NCBI GenBank assembly: GCA_030671565.1
Contig: DAOVIC010000081.1
Location: forward strand, 1-8,146
DNA length: 8,146 nucleotides
DNA from: Anaerohalosphaeraceae bacterium
GTDB taxonomy: Bacteria > Planctomycetota > Phycisphaerae > Sedimentisphaerales > Anaerohalosphaeraceae
Direction: 5' to 3'
In this document: positions 1 to 6,824 of the stretch, one piece after another
Layout of the letters: every line of letters begins with the position of its first letter
Numbering within the stretch: position 1 is the first letter of the stretch
The notes under the pieces: model-generated
What the model was told of the DNA's origin: nothing
Databases searched by the model: none
The model's input: only the letters and a program-made list of their open reading frames with translations
Translations under genes and position numbers: made by a program

Positions 1-45
1 AGTCGGGATCATCAAAAACAATCGCCTGATTATATAATTAGTCAT
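1..45 (-). CDS. ABC transporter permease, OppB/DppB-like, N-terminal fragment
   Basis: Only the first 15 codons are in the window; the gene runs off the left edge. The minus-strand ATG is at 45-43 and reads MTNYIIRRLFLMIPT. A short polar start, a paired arginine and then a hydrophobic stretch ending in Ile-Pro-Thr is the usual opening of OppB/DppB-type inner-membrane permeases, where it begins the first transmembrane helix. The start lies 17 bp after the stop of the upstream solute-binding protein gene on the same strand, as expected for co-transcription. No strong Shine-Dalgarno is visible, which fits translational coupling. The call rests on a short peptide plus context; a different membrane protein remains possible. 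Confidence 0.7.
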   Translation of the reverse strand, partial: MTNYIIRRLFLMIPT

Positions 46-62
46 GATCTAATCGTTACTCG

Positions 63-1799
63 TTAGTATTTCTGCATTTCTTTCGGAACATACCACTCAT
101 GTGAATTTACCCCAAGTTTATGCAATATCACATTTTCAAATCTCTTATGAATAAACAAAAAAGTAGGTCTGGTCATAAGAAATGTATAAGGCTGTTCCCT
201 GTGAAGAACGCTATGGAGTTGATGATAAAGCTCATAGCGTTTTTCCTCGTCCATCATCCGCCTGGCCTTTTCCATCAGTTCATCGGCAGCAGGACTGTTG
301 TATACCGTACGGTTACTTCCTCTATCGGCAATCTGGGAAGAGTGGAATATCTGGAACGGATCACTCTCGATCGTCCCGCCCCACCCAAGCGTCACAGCAT
401 CAAAATCGCTATCCGTAACCCGTTGAATGAGTACTGACCACTCGAATGGACTTGCCTGGACATCTACACCTGCCTTTGAGGCGGACTCTTTAAACATCTT
501 TACCAACTGTTCGGTAAGATTACTGCCTGTACTGTAAGCATGTTTAAAGGAAAATTTTACGCCATCCTTATCCCGTATCCCGTCGCCATTGGTATCGACC
601 CACCCTGCTTCATCGAGCAATTCTTTTGCCCGTTCGACATCAAAGGGCCATGGCTTGACATCCGGATTATTTTGTGCACCGTATATATAAAAGGGTCCGC
701 TTACTACCGCCCCATTTCCTTTCATAAGATGATTGACTATAGCAACCCTGTCAACAAGATAAGTCATCGCAAGACGGACCTTCTGATCCTTGAAAAGCAC
801 CCTATCCTGATTCCAGCCAATATAGTAATAAGGCACAGAAGGTTCCCAGTACATTTTCGCGTCGAATTCCTTCTGAAACTCGGTATCATCGGCCATATCT
901 GCAAACTGTTCGGCACTGGGTTCCATCACGTCGATCTCACCGACTCGCAAAGCCTGAAGAGCTGCTTTCGTATTAGTTATAATACGAAAAACAAGCCGTT
1001 CTATCCTGGGTTTTTTACCCCAATAGTTTTCATTCCGCTTAAGAACTATCTGTTGACCAACATCCCACTTATCAAAAACATAGGGCCCGCTTCCAACAGG
1101 ATCGGTTCTATTGCCATTAAACTCCTCCGGATCGTCGTACTCATATATATGCTTCGGCAGTACTTCGAATATTCCAACAGACTCAAGCGTCTTCCAGTAA
1201 AGTTCCTTAAAACTGAATTTTACGGTTGTTTCATTGATCTTTCCCACACTCTTGAAATTGCTGTAGTAGTTTCGAAGATTAGCAGCATCAACCCCTGGGT
1301 CCATTATAGTATTATAGGTAAATATCACATCATCTGCGGTCAATTTCACTCCATCTGAAAAATAAACATCATCACGCAGATATATCGTTACCGCAAGGCC
1401 ATCCTCGGAAATCTCCATCTTTTCCGCAAGATGTGGAACAAAGTCCACCTTATCGACTTCAAGATTATATTCGAATAACCTTTCAAATACATTTCCAACA
1501 ACCACATTATTTGTTGAAATTGTACCCTGAACAACTATCGGATTCAAAGTCGGCGGTTCATCTGGTACATGTCTTACAAGCCAGTCACCGTCAACACCGG
1601 GATACTCTTCTTCGGATGACGAGGTAGACCGGGAAGGCCCAGCCGAACTTACAACACGGATGTTTTCTACTGCCTTTATTACTCTGTTTAGGTGTTCGTA
1701 CTGCCTGTCCATTTGTATCATTGACAGTATCTGGATGGCTATAATCGCTGCCAAAAACAGAAACAGTATAAACATCGATAATCCGGAACGATTATTCAT
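63..1799 (-). CDS. Membrane-anchored ABC solute-binding protein, family 5 (oligopeptide type), copy 1
   Basis: This is a 578-residue extracytoplasmic solute-binding protein of the SBP_bac_5 family (OppA/DppA-like), the ligand-capturing part of an ABC importer for peptides or similar solutes. Residues about 9-28 form one hydrophobic helix with no clear cleavage site or lipobox, so it is probably an uncleaved anchor. A polar, helical and Ser/Glu-rich linker follows, and the binding domain starts near YPGVDGDW (66-73). Family landmarks are the segment around 112-150 ending in FSDG, DPVGSGPY (233-240) and RNENYWGKKP (255-264). A calcium-loop-like DTNGDGIRDKDG lies at 402-413. The start is ATG at 1799, with only a weak GGGTG upstream. 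It follows its paralogue by 27 bp and precedes a permease start by 17 bp, so all three are probably one operon. The transported substrate cannot be read from the sequence. Confidence 0.93.
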   Translation of the reverse strand: MNNRSGLSMFILFLFLAAIIAIQILSMIQMDRQYEHLNRVIKAVENIRVVSSAGPSRSTSSSEEEYPGVDGDWLVRHVPDEPPTLNPIVVQGTISTNNVVVGNVFERLFEYNLEVDKVDFVPHLAEKMEISEDGLAVTIYLRDDVYFSDGVKLTADDVIFTYNTIMDPGVDAANLRNYYSNFKSVGKINETTVKFSFKELYWKTLESVGIFEVLPKHIYEYDDPEEFNGNRTDPVGSGPYVFDKWDVGQQIVLKRNENYWGKKPRIERLVFRIITNTKAALQALRVGEIDVMEPSAEQFADMADDTEFQKEFDAKMYWEPSVPYYYIGWNQDRVLFKDQKVRLAMTYLVDRVAIVNHLMKGNGAVVSGPFYIYGAQNNPDVKPWPFDVERAKELLDEAGWVDTNGDGIRDKDGVKFSFKHAYSTGSNLTEQLVKMFKESASKAGVDVQASPFEWSVLIQRVTDSDFDAVTLGWGGTIESDPFQIFHSSQIADRGSNRTVYNSPAADELMEKARRMMDEEKRYELYHQLHSVLHREQPYTFLMTRPTFLFIHKRFENVILHKLGVNSHEWYVPKEMQKY

Positions 1800-1826
1800 A
1801 TCAGCACCCGTTCGATCAAATTAAGT

Positions 1827-3569
1827 TTATTTGTATTTTTGTTGTAACTTAGGTACGTACCACTCAAAATAATTTAGTCCTAATGGATATATATTTGTAT
1901 TTTTAAATCGGTTGTCAACGATTCTGAATATCGGCCTTGTATAAAGGAAAGTATACGGTTGTTCGTAATGCAATATGGCATGAAACTTATGATAAAGTTC
2001 TGTTCGTCTATCCTCATCAAGTGTCCGGCGGGCTTCTTCGATGATCGCATCGGCCTCGGCATTTCTAAAGCCGGCGTAATTTGCCCCGCGGTTTCCGATC
2101 TGCGATGAATGCCACAGTTGGTAAGGATCCTGGAGAACATCGCCGCCCCATCCCATAGATACCGCCTCAAACTTACGGTCGTTTACTTTGACCATAAGTA
2201 TTGACCATTCGACCGGATCGATAATGACCTCTATCCCGACCCTCGCTGCCGAATCCTTGAGCATTTTACCCAGACGTGAATAATAAATGTTGCGGCTTGG
2301 GATGGTAAATTCAAACGAAAACTTCTTGCCGTCCTTATCGCGGATACCGTCGCCGTTGGTGTCGATCCACCCTGCTTCGTCGAGAAGTTGTTTTGCCCTG
2401 TCGATGTCATACGGCCAGGGTTGTATTGTCTTGTCGTATTGCTCGCTGTTGACGTAAAACGAACCGGTGACGACCTTGGCATTGCCCTTCAGTAGCGAGG
2501 ATACGATCTTTTCGCGATCGACGATATGGGTCATGGCAAGCCGCACCCTTCTGTCGGAAAAGAAAGCCGTGTCCTGATTCCAGCACATGTAATAGAAGGG
2601 AACCTGAGGTGCCCAGTAAGCGAGGCAGTGAAATTCGTCCTGAAAACCCTCTTCGGCAGTTAGATCGGCAAACTGTTCCTCCGTGGGACGAACCATGTCG
2701 ATCTCATGGCTCCTCAACGCCTGAAGCCGGGCAACATCATTGGAGATAAACCGGTAGATAACCTTTTTGAGTTTGGGTTTTTTACCCCAGTAATTTTCGT
2801 TGCGGCGCAGGACTATCTCTTTACCTACCTGCCAACTCTCAAAGGCATACGGCCCGCTGCCGATGGGGTCGGATACGCGATTGTTCAACTCCATCGCATC
2901 TTCGAACTGGTAAATGTGCTTTGGAAGTATGCCGACATCCCAGAACGAAACGTTTTCGAGAGATTTGAAATAAACCTGCTTCATGACGAATTTCACGACC
3001 CTGTCGCTGACCTTGACAACTTCTTTGACATCGATAAAAAGGTTTGCCAGATCGGCTGCATCGACTTCGGGATTTATTATCGATTCGTATGTAAAGATAA
3101 TGTCGTCGGTGGTAATGGGGCTACCATCGGAAAAATGTATGTCATCGCGAAGTGTGAAAGTTATCTCAAGGCCGTCATCGGATATGTCGTAACTTTTGGC
3201 AAGGTGTGGTTTCAACTTCAACGTATCAAAATCGTACTCCAAAAGAGGCTCGAAAATAGCGAGCTGAGTGATCCAGGTAGTATATATGTCACGCTCGACC
3301 GAAAGCGGATTGAGAGTCCTTGGTTCAACGTGAAAGGCCCATATCCGCCAATCGCCTTCGTCTCCGGGATAGCTTTCGGTGTCATCAGCCCGGACTGTGC
3401 GCTGAGATACGGCAGAGGCAGCCGAACCAATGTTTTCCAGTTTAGAGAGCAGTTCGCCAAATCGATCATTGAGTCGGCAAGAGCTTGAAATGAGGCTTAA
3501 TTGAAGCGCGAGTATCAGCAGCAAAAAGGCAAAAAGAAAGAACGTAAATGTTCCCCAACTGTTTTTCAC
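1827..3569 (-). CDS. Membrane-anchored ABC solute-binding protein, family 5 (oligopeptide type), copy 2
   Basis: This 580-residue SBP_bac_5 protein aligns with its downstream neighbour along the whole length, with roughly half the residues identical by eye, so the two arose by tandem duplication. The hydrophobic N-terminal helix spans about 8-28. Cys31 lies in SSSC, a poor lipobox absent from the paralogue, so an uncleaved anchor is favoured over a lipoprotein. The binding domain begins near YPGDEGDW (67-74) and keeps the FSDG, DPIGSGPY, RNENYWGKKP and DTNGDGIRDKDG (403-414) landmarks; both copies end in EWYVPK. The start is GTG at 3569-3567, supported by a good GGAGG eight bases upstream. 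It sits 75 bp after the HEAT-like gene. Differences cluster in ligand-facing stretches such as 312-330, so the two copies may bind different ligands; that is inference. Confidence 0.93.
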   Translation of the reverse strand: MKNSWGTFTFFLFAFLLLILALQLSLISSSCRLNDRFGELLSKLENIGSAASAVSQRTVRADDTESYPGDEGDWRIWAFHVEPRTLNPLSVERDIYTTWITQLAIFEPLLEYDFDTLKLKPHLAKSYDISDDGLEITFTLRDDIHFSDGSPITTDDIIFTYESIINPEVDAADLANLFIDVKEVVKVSDRVVKFVMKQVYFKSLENVSFWDVGILPKHIYQFEDAMELNNRVSDPIGSGPYAFESWQVGKEIVLRRNENYWGKKPKLKKVIYRFISNDVARLQALRSHEIDMVRPTEEQFADLTAEEGFQDEFHCLAYWAPQVPFYYMCWNQDTAFFSDRRVRLAMTHIVDREKIVSSLLKGNAKVVTGSFYVNSEQYDKTIQPWPYDIDRAKQLLDEAGWIDTNGDGIRDKDGKKFSFEFTIPSRNIYYSRLGKMLKDSAARVGIEVIIDPVEWSILMVKVNDRKFEAVSMGWGGDVLQDPYQLWHSSQIGNRGANYAGFRNAEADAIIEEARRTLDEDRRTELYHKFHAILHYEQPYTFLYTRPIFRIVDNRFKNTNIYPLGLNYFEWYVPKLQQKYK

Positions 3570-3577
3570 TTATCAAA

Positions 3578-3582
3578 CCTCC
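3578..3582 (-). promoter_or_regulatory. Shine-Dalgarno site fixing the GTG start of solute-binding protein copy 2
   Basis: The minus strand reads CGGAGGTTTGATAA followed by GTG. GGAGG ends eight bases before the GTG at 3569, an ideal distance. This supports the non-ATG start. It also makes this the strongest ribosome binding site in the operon. Confidence 0.75.
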
Positions 3583-3644
3583 GTGTCTGATAATTTTAGC
3601 TTTGCCACCAAGACATCCGTGTCAGTACAGCGCAGCGATTTTAT

Positions 3645-4811
3645 TTATTCCATGGTCTCGGCCTGGCCATCCGGGGCGATCAGGACCTTGAGTTCTTTTG
3701 GATAAGTCAGAGGTGCCCCCTCCGGGGAGGTACCGTAATTAAATTTGAGTTCATATGTAATCTGTCCCGGTCGTTTGGTACTGCCGAATATTGCGTCGTG
3801 TTTCCTTTGAAGGGCATCCGGGTCGCGTCTCATTGCGTTGACGGCCTTCTTGATATCGATCTGACGGCTGCCCAGCAGTTTGCTAAGACCCTTCTCCTCG
3901 ACATCCAGCATCACACCGATGAGATTTTGTTTGACAGGTTCATCGAGCATTTCGTCTGAGAGGATGAACCGCTGCATAACATATGAATAAAGCTGTGCAA
4001 ACATTCGTGCAAGATCGGCCCGCTCCCGCTGATCATCTTCTAACGCGGCGATCTGATTGGCCATAGTGTTTAACAGCCCGGCATCCATAAGTTCGTACTT
4101 TACCGTCCAGTCCGCGTAGGCGTTTAATCGCAAAATACATATTTTCTTGATCAGGTCCCTGCCATGTGAACCTTTTAAGTTTGCCGCAAAATCGACTATG
4201 GTGTCGAGGATCACGGCGGGGACATCTTCTGTCATAATTGGCATAAGCGACGAAGTTATTTTCGCTTTTAAATCCTCATCGCCGGTTATGGTCGAGTCCA
4301 ACTGCTCTGCAATAGATTTGTTGGCGATGGCTTTTACGGCCCAGTATTTTACCCCGGCATTTTTGTGGGAGATAAACGGCAGGGCGTAGGTTGCCAGATC
4401 CGAACTTTTCAATTGAGCAATAAGTACCATCAAGTTCAGTTCGGCGGCAGTTTTTTTGTCCGAGGTTTCCAGACGTGCGACCTCAGTAAGTACTTTTGGT
4501 ATCTCGGTTTCCATTATCCGTATGTAGGCAAGCGAATACTCACTTGGTTGGGCGGATCCGGCGAAACTGGCTAGTTGGGCACGTATTTCAGCTATTTCGA
4601 TGTTGCTCTCTACAAAAAGGATCTCCTGCAGTCCTTCGGCGACAAAATCACCCATGATCGCCTGGTCATTCGAGGTGACCCGCCCTGAAGCGGCGGCGAT
4701 ATTTTTCTGCACCTGTTCCATATTTGCCGTATCAAGACCTAAAGCGTCTGTATAAGGCAATACAACAAAAGCCAGAATTGTAAATACGACTAATTTGCCC
4801 ATTTTAACCAT
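3645..4811 (-). CDS. Exported alpha-helical protein with HEAT-like segments, function unknown
   Basis: A 388-residue protein that I do not recognise as a named family. From the preferred ATG at 4811 it starts MVKMGKLVV and has a typical signal peptide: two lysines, a hydrophobic core at about 7-19, and likely cleavage after TDA (21-23). The rest is predicted helix-rich. Residues about 136-172 (SSDLATYALPFISHK, then NAGVKYWAVKAIANKSI) look like a HEAT/armadillo-type helical pair, with weaker similar periodicity to about 225. The C-terminus (350-380) is more beta-like and ends in a charged tail. An in-frame GTG at 4841 would add ten residues, but the ATG has AAAGG five bases upstream and places the signal peptide correctly. 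It is first in the operon with the two solute-binding proteins and a permease, which suggests but does not prove an envelope role linked to uptake. Confidence 0.75.
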   Translation of the reverse strand: MVKMGKLVVFTILAFVVLPYTDALGLDTANMEQVQKNIAAASGRVTSNDQAIMGDFVAEGLQEILFVESNIEIAEIRAQLASFAGSAQPSEYSLAYIRIMETEIPKVLTEVARLETSDKKTAAELNLMVLIAQLKSSDLATYALPFISHKNAGVKYWAVKAIANKSIAEQLDSTITGDEDLKAKITSSLMPIMTEDVPAVILDTIVDFAANLKGSHGRDLIKKICILRLNAYADWTVKYELMDAGLLNTMANQIAALEDDQRERADLARMFAQLYSYVMQRFILSDEMLDEPVKQNLIGVMLDVEEKGLSKLLGSRQIDIKKAVNAMRRDPDALQRKHDAIFGSTKRPGQITYELKFNYGTSPEGAPLTYPKELKVLIAPDGQAETME

Positions 4812-4816
4812 AATAA

Positions 4817-4821
4817 CCTTT
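4817..4821 (-). promoter_or_regulatory. Shine-Dalgarno site favouring the ATG start at 4811
   Basis: The minus strand reads GGGGTAAAGGTTATT before ATG. AAAGG lies five bases from the ATG at 4811. The alternative GTG at 4841 has only a GGGA-like match upstream, so the shorter start is preferred. Confidence 0.55.
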
Positions 4822-4849
4822 ACCCCTACAAAAACCGCCACAAATTCCC

Positions 4850-4880
4850 ACTATACACAGTTTATCTAGTGCTTTGTCCC
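4850..4880 (-). promoter_or_regulatory. Possible promoter of the HEAT-like/ABC operon
   Basis: On the minus strand TATAGT (4855-4850) is a good -10 match. GGGACA (4880-4875) is a possible -35 with a long 19-bp spacer. Transcription would begin near 4843, leaving a leader of about 30 bases before the ATG at 4811 and making a GTG start at 4841 unlikely. The -35 candidate falls inside the end of the palindromic repeat, so the element may supply part of the promoter. The weak -35 and long spacer keep confidence low. Confidence 0.25.
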
Positions 4881-5033
4881 CTGTAAAATTCTGGATTCAG
4901 CGCCAGCTCAATTAGTCAGCCGCAAGGCCGGCGAAGCAGGCAATGTTGCAGCATTGCCGATGGAGCCGAACACAGCGGATGGCTGATTGCAGCCAGCTAA
5001 TCCTGATTTTTATCAGGGACACAGTACTAAAAC
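4861..5033. repeat. Large imperfect palindrome, MITE- or REP-like element
   Basis: The left arm (about 4861-4923) and the reverse complement of the right arm (about 4975-5033) align along about 55 bases with a few indels. AGTGCTTTGTCCCCTG matches AGTACTGTGTCCCTGA, and further in TGGATTCAGC matches AGGATTAGC. The centre holds a perfect hairpin, GGCAATG (4939-4945) and CATTGCC (4952-4958), with a six-base loop. The whole unit could fold into one long cruciform or RNA hairpin. Small open frames across it on both strands resemble no protein. The architecture is that of a non-autonomous palindromic repeat. The GGGACA...GTACT ends recall sequences that flank IS200-type Y1 (REP-associated) transposases, but that is memory, not a search. 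No target-site duplication was identified. Confidence 0.6.
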
Positions 5034-5283
5034 TACCCGAACGAGAGGACGATGTCAAGCAGGTTACGCTTTTACGGCCAATTAAACGTCTCAAAAACAC
5101 CGGCATTTTATTAAAATTCACTCCTGAGGTTTCGAAATCGCCTGCCGTGAGACTTCTTTAAAGACCTGTAAACCCATAATTCTTGCCCAGATTTTGGTCG
5201 GTATAAATGATGGTTTCGGGCATTTTTGGGAAAAACTGCAAAAAAACGAACAAATTTGGCTAAAATTCAGAAATGTAGCAAGT
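5034..5283. other. Gene-free stretch without a recognised feature
   Basis: This 250-bp stretch lies between the palindrome and the inverted-repeat cluster. It is AT-rich towards the right, with several A or T runs. The short open frames that enter it carry no recognisable protein features and overlap the palindrome. I see no promoter, RNA gene or terminator that I can defend. Confidence 0.5.
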
Positions 5284-5440
5284 GTGATATTGAGAGCCGA
5301 GCAGGGGGGTAAAGGCTAAAAATTGACAATAAATGGTTTTTGGCGCGTCAAAAATACCATGAATCGTTTTTTCAGTTTGAAAAAACGCACAATATCACTA
5401 TCATTGTGAAAACGGGATCATACTTAATCCCCTTTGGGAT
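5284..5440. other. Cluster of consecutive inverted repeats, possible structured RNA or operator region
   Basis: Several inverted repeats lie end to end. ATGGTTTTTG (5333-5342) pairs with CAAAAATACCAT (5349-5360) with a two-base bulge. CGTTTTTTC (5365-5373) pairs perfectly with GAAAAAACG (5379-5387). CACAAT (5388-5393) pairs with ATTGTG (5403-5408). GGGAT (5414-5418), ATCCC (5427-5431) and GGGAT (5436-5440) form two mutually exclusive hairpins. In addition GTGATATTG (5284-5292) is an exact complement of CAATATCAC (5390-5398) and could close a multibranch fold around the first two hairpins. A TTGACA at 5323-5328 could be a -35 box, but no convincing -10 follows. The region ends 130 bp before the DUF547 gene, so a leader is possible. 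Function is inferred only from structure. Confidence 0.4.
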
Positions 5441-5494
5441 AACTATATGAGCACTCTGAATAATTTGCAATTTAACCATTACGTATAACCGTAA

Positions 5495-5525
5495 GCTTCC
5501 GGCAAACGCTTTTTTTGCCGCAAGC
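5495..5525. other. Hairpin upstream of the DUF547 gene
   Basis: GCTT (5495-5498) and CGGCAAA (5500-5506) pair with TTTGCCG (5514-5520) and AAGC (5522-5525). There is a single C-C mismatch and a seven-base loop, CGCTTTT. No T-run follows the right arm on the plus strand, so it is a poor intrinsic terminator there. It lies 44 bp before the DUF547 start and could act as an operator or an mRNA 5' stem. Confidence 0.45.
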
Positions 5526-5569
5526 GAACAGTTTTTCAGTACACCCATATTAAATACGATATATTTATT

Positions 5570-6706
5570 ATGAATAAATTTTTGGCGGCAATTTTGTCGT
5601 GCTGTATCCTTGTTTGTTTTTGTTCTTGTGAGCCGGAACGGAAAAACGAGGTGCAGGAGGTTGAGGAAGAAATATCATCCTTAACTGTCAGCACAGACGA
5701 GATCATAAAAGTTTTAGAGAAAGAGATCGCTTCCGACCAATCAAGTGAGCCGCTTGAGTTACGGCTAAGCGAAGAGATAGGGGCAGCGCAATTGCCTGCC
5801 GATCCCGTCGAGATCGAAGTACCTTTGGAAGAAGCGGTGGAAACGGAACCTCTTACAGATAGTACAGAGCAAAAAGAGGAAACTGCCGACCAAGCGGCTG
5901 TAAGCGAGGACAAGGAGCAGGATAAGCAGCTGCTTCCTTTGGAAGTTTTCAACAGGAGCTATGACAAAATTTTGAAAACATATGTCGACAAGGACGGAAA
6001 TGTTGACTATCGCACGCTTAAACGTAAAAGACGCGATCTGATTTCGGCATCACAGGAACTTGGAGATCTAAGCGCAAATACCCTCGTATCGTTCAAGAGC
6101 GAAAATGAAGAAAAGGCTTTCCTGATAAACGCTCATAACATCCTGACAATGAAACTGATCGTGGACAACTACCCGATAAAGAAGCGTATCTGGCTTACTC
6201 CCCACTATCCTTTCGACAGTATCAAGCACATTCCAGGCGGAAGGAAAAAGACGTTCTTTAAAGTCGCCAGCTTTTGGTATTCGATCAGTGAGATCGAGCA
6301 GGACATGCTAAATAAGTTCAAGGATCCAAGGCTGTGCTTCGCTTTGTCATATGCGAGTGCGTCAAGCCCGATGCTTAGAAACGAAATATACACCGGTGCA
6401 AATCTCGACGCTCAACTGGAAGATCGGATCGAGAAATTTTTCCAAAAGCCCGACAATTTTTTGATCGACAGGCAAAAAAAGATCGTTCACCTTTCAAGCG
6501 TATTCAAACTTTATGAAAAAGTTTTTCTAAATTCAGAATATGCCCAAATAAAGCGTTACAGAGACAAGAAAGACGATGTTCGGGCATACCTGAACTTTTT
6601 GTCGTACTATGTCTCTGATTCTGACGTGAGGTATCTTCAGGGCGAAGAGTACCGAATAAGTTACATGGTTTTTGACTGGTCCCTTAACGGGAAAGCTAAT
6701 AAATAA
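5570..6706 (+). CDS. DUF547-domain lipoprotein with acidic linker
   Basis: A 378-residue protein of unknown function. Residues 1-20 form a hydrophobic, cysteine-rich signal; Cys20 after Ser19 is the best lipidation site, although FCSC is an atypical lipobox. Residues 21-120 are strongly acidic and low in complexity, a likely flexible spacer. From about 125 to the end it matches DUF547 (PF04784): VFNRSYDKILKTYVDKDGNV, then FLINAHNILTMKLI (184-197), SISEIEQDML (238-247), DPRLCFALSYASASSPML (252-269), the NLDAQLED helix (278-285) and the typical ending VFDWSLNGK (367-375). In many relatives the DPR segment reads like CAS-x-SCP; here both cysteines are replaced (Tyr261, Ser266). The ATG has no Shine-Dalgarno but starts the signal correctly. 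No terminator separates it from metK. The catalytic role, if any, is unknown. Confidence 0.85.
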   Translation: MNKFLAAILSCCILVCFCSCEPERKNEVQEVEEEISSLTVSTDEIIKVLEKEIASDQSSEPLELRLSEEIGAAQLPADPVEIEVPLEEAVETEPLTDSTEQKEETADQAAVSEDKEQDKQLLPLEVFNRSYDKILKTYVDKDGNVDYRTLKRKRRDLISASQELGDLSANTLVSFKSENEEKAFLINAHNILTMKLIVDNYPIKKRIWLTPHYPFDSIKHIPGGRKKTFFKVASFWYSISEIEQDMLNKFKDPRLCFALSYASASSPMLRNEIYTGANLDAQLEDRIEKFFQKPDNFLIDRQKKIVHLSSVFKLYEKVFLNSEYAQIKRYRDKKDDVRAYLNFLSYYVSDSDVRYLQGEEYRISYMVFDWSLNGKANK

Positions 6707-6811
6707 TCTAATAAAATTTTTTTGGGGCAGCATTTAATCATTGATTTGTGCTATCCAAACAGCTAATTTGTAGCGTTTAGAGGGTTCCCTTTAGTTTTAC
6801 AATGAAATAAC

Positions 6812-6817
6812 AAGGAG
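6812..6817 (+). promoter_or_regulatory. Shine-Dalgarno site fixing the metK ATG
   Basis: AAGGAG at 6812-6817 is seven bases before ATG at 6825. A TTG directly upstream at 6822 is in frame, but it lies only four bases from the site and is adjacent to a normal ATG. The ATG is therefore the start. Confidence 0.8.
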
Positions 6818-6824
6818 AAATTTG

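Noticed and set aside
540..1358. A 272-codon plus-strand open frame opposite solute-binding protein copy 1
   Set aside because: It is antisense to a clear family-5 protein, has biased and unrecognisable sequence, and no start signals.
2706..3488. A 260-codon plus-strand open frame opposite solute-binding protein copy 2
   Set aside because: It mirrors the coding sequence of the paralogue on the other strand; the long frame is a by-product of codon use there.
4912..5161. Overlapping short open frames on both strands in the central gap (69 and 72 codons)
   Set aside because: They lie mostly within the palindromic repeat, have no ribosome binding site or recognisable protein features, and their frames follow from the repeat sequence.
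5465..5489. TTGCAA / TATAAC as the DUF547 promoter
   Set aside because: The spacer is only 13 bp, too short for a normal sigma-70 promoter, and no better pair was evident nearby.
5495..5525. The hairpin at 5495-5525 as an intrinsic terminator
   Set aside because: The T-run is inside the loop and right arm, not after the stem, and the hairpin is followed by a gene start rather than preceded by a gene end on the plus strand.
5536..5952. A serine-rich 138-codon minus-strand frame over the start of the DUF547 gene
   Set aside because: The serine richness is the reverse complement of the acidic Glu-rich linker; the plus-strand gene has a signal peptide and a conserved domain.
6707..6821. A SAM riboswitch in front of metK
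   Set aside because: The gap is only 115 bp and AT-rich. I found no SAM-I CUCUUAUC-type opening, no SAM-II pseudoknot pattern and no terminator stem, so no known class can be supported by eye.
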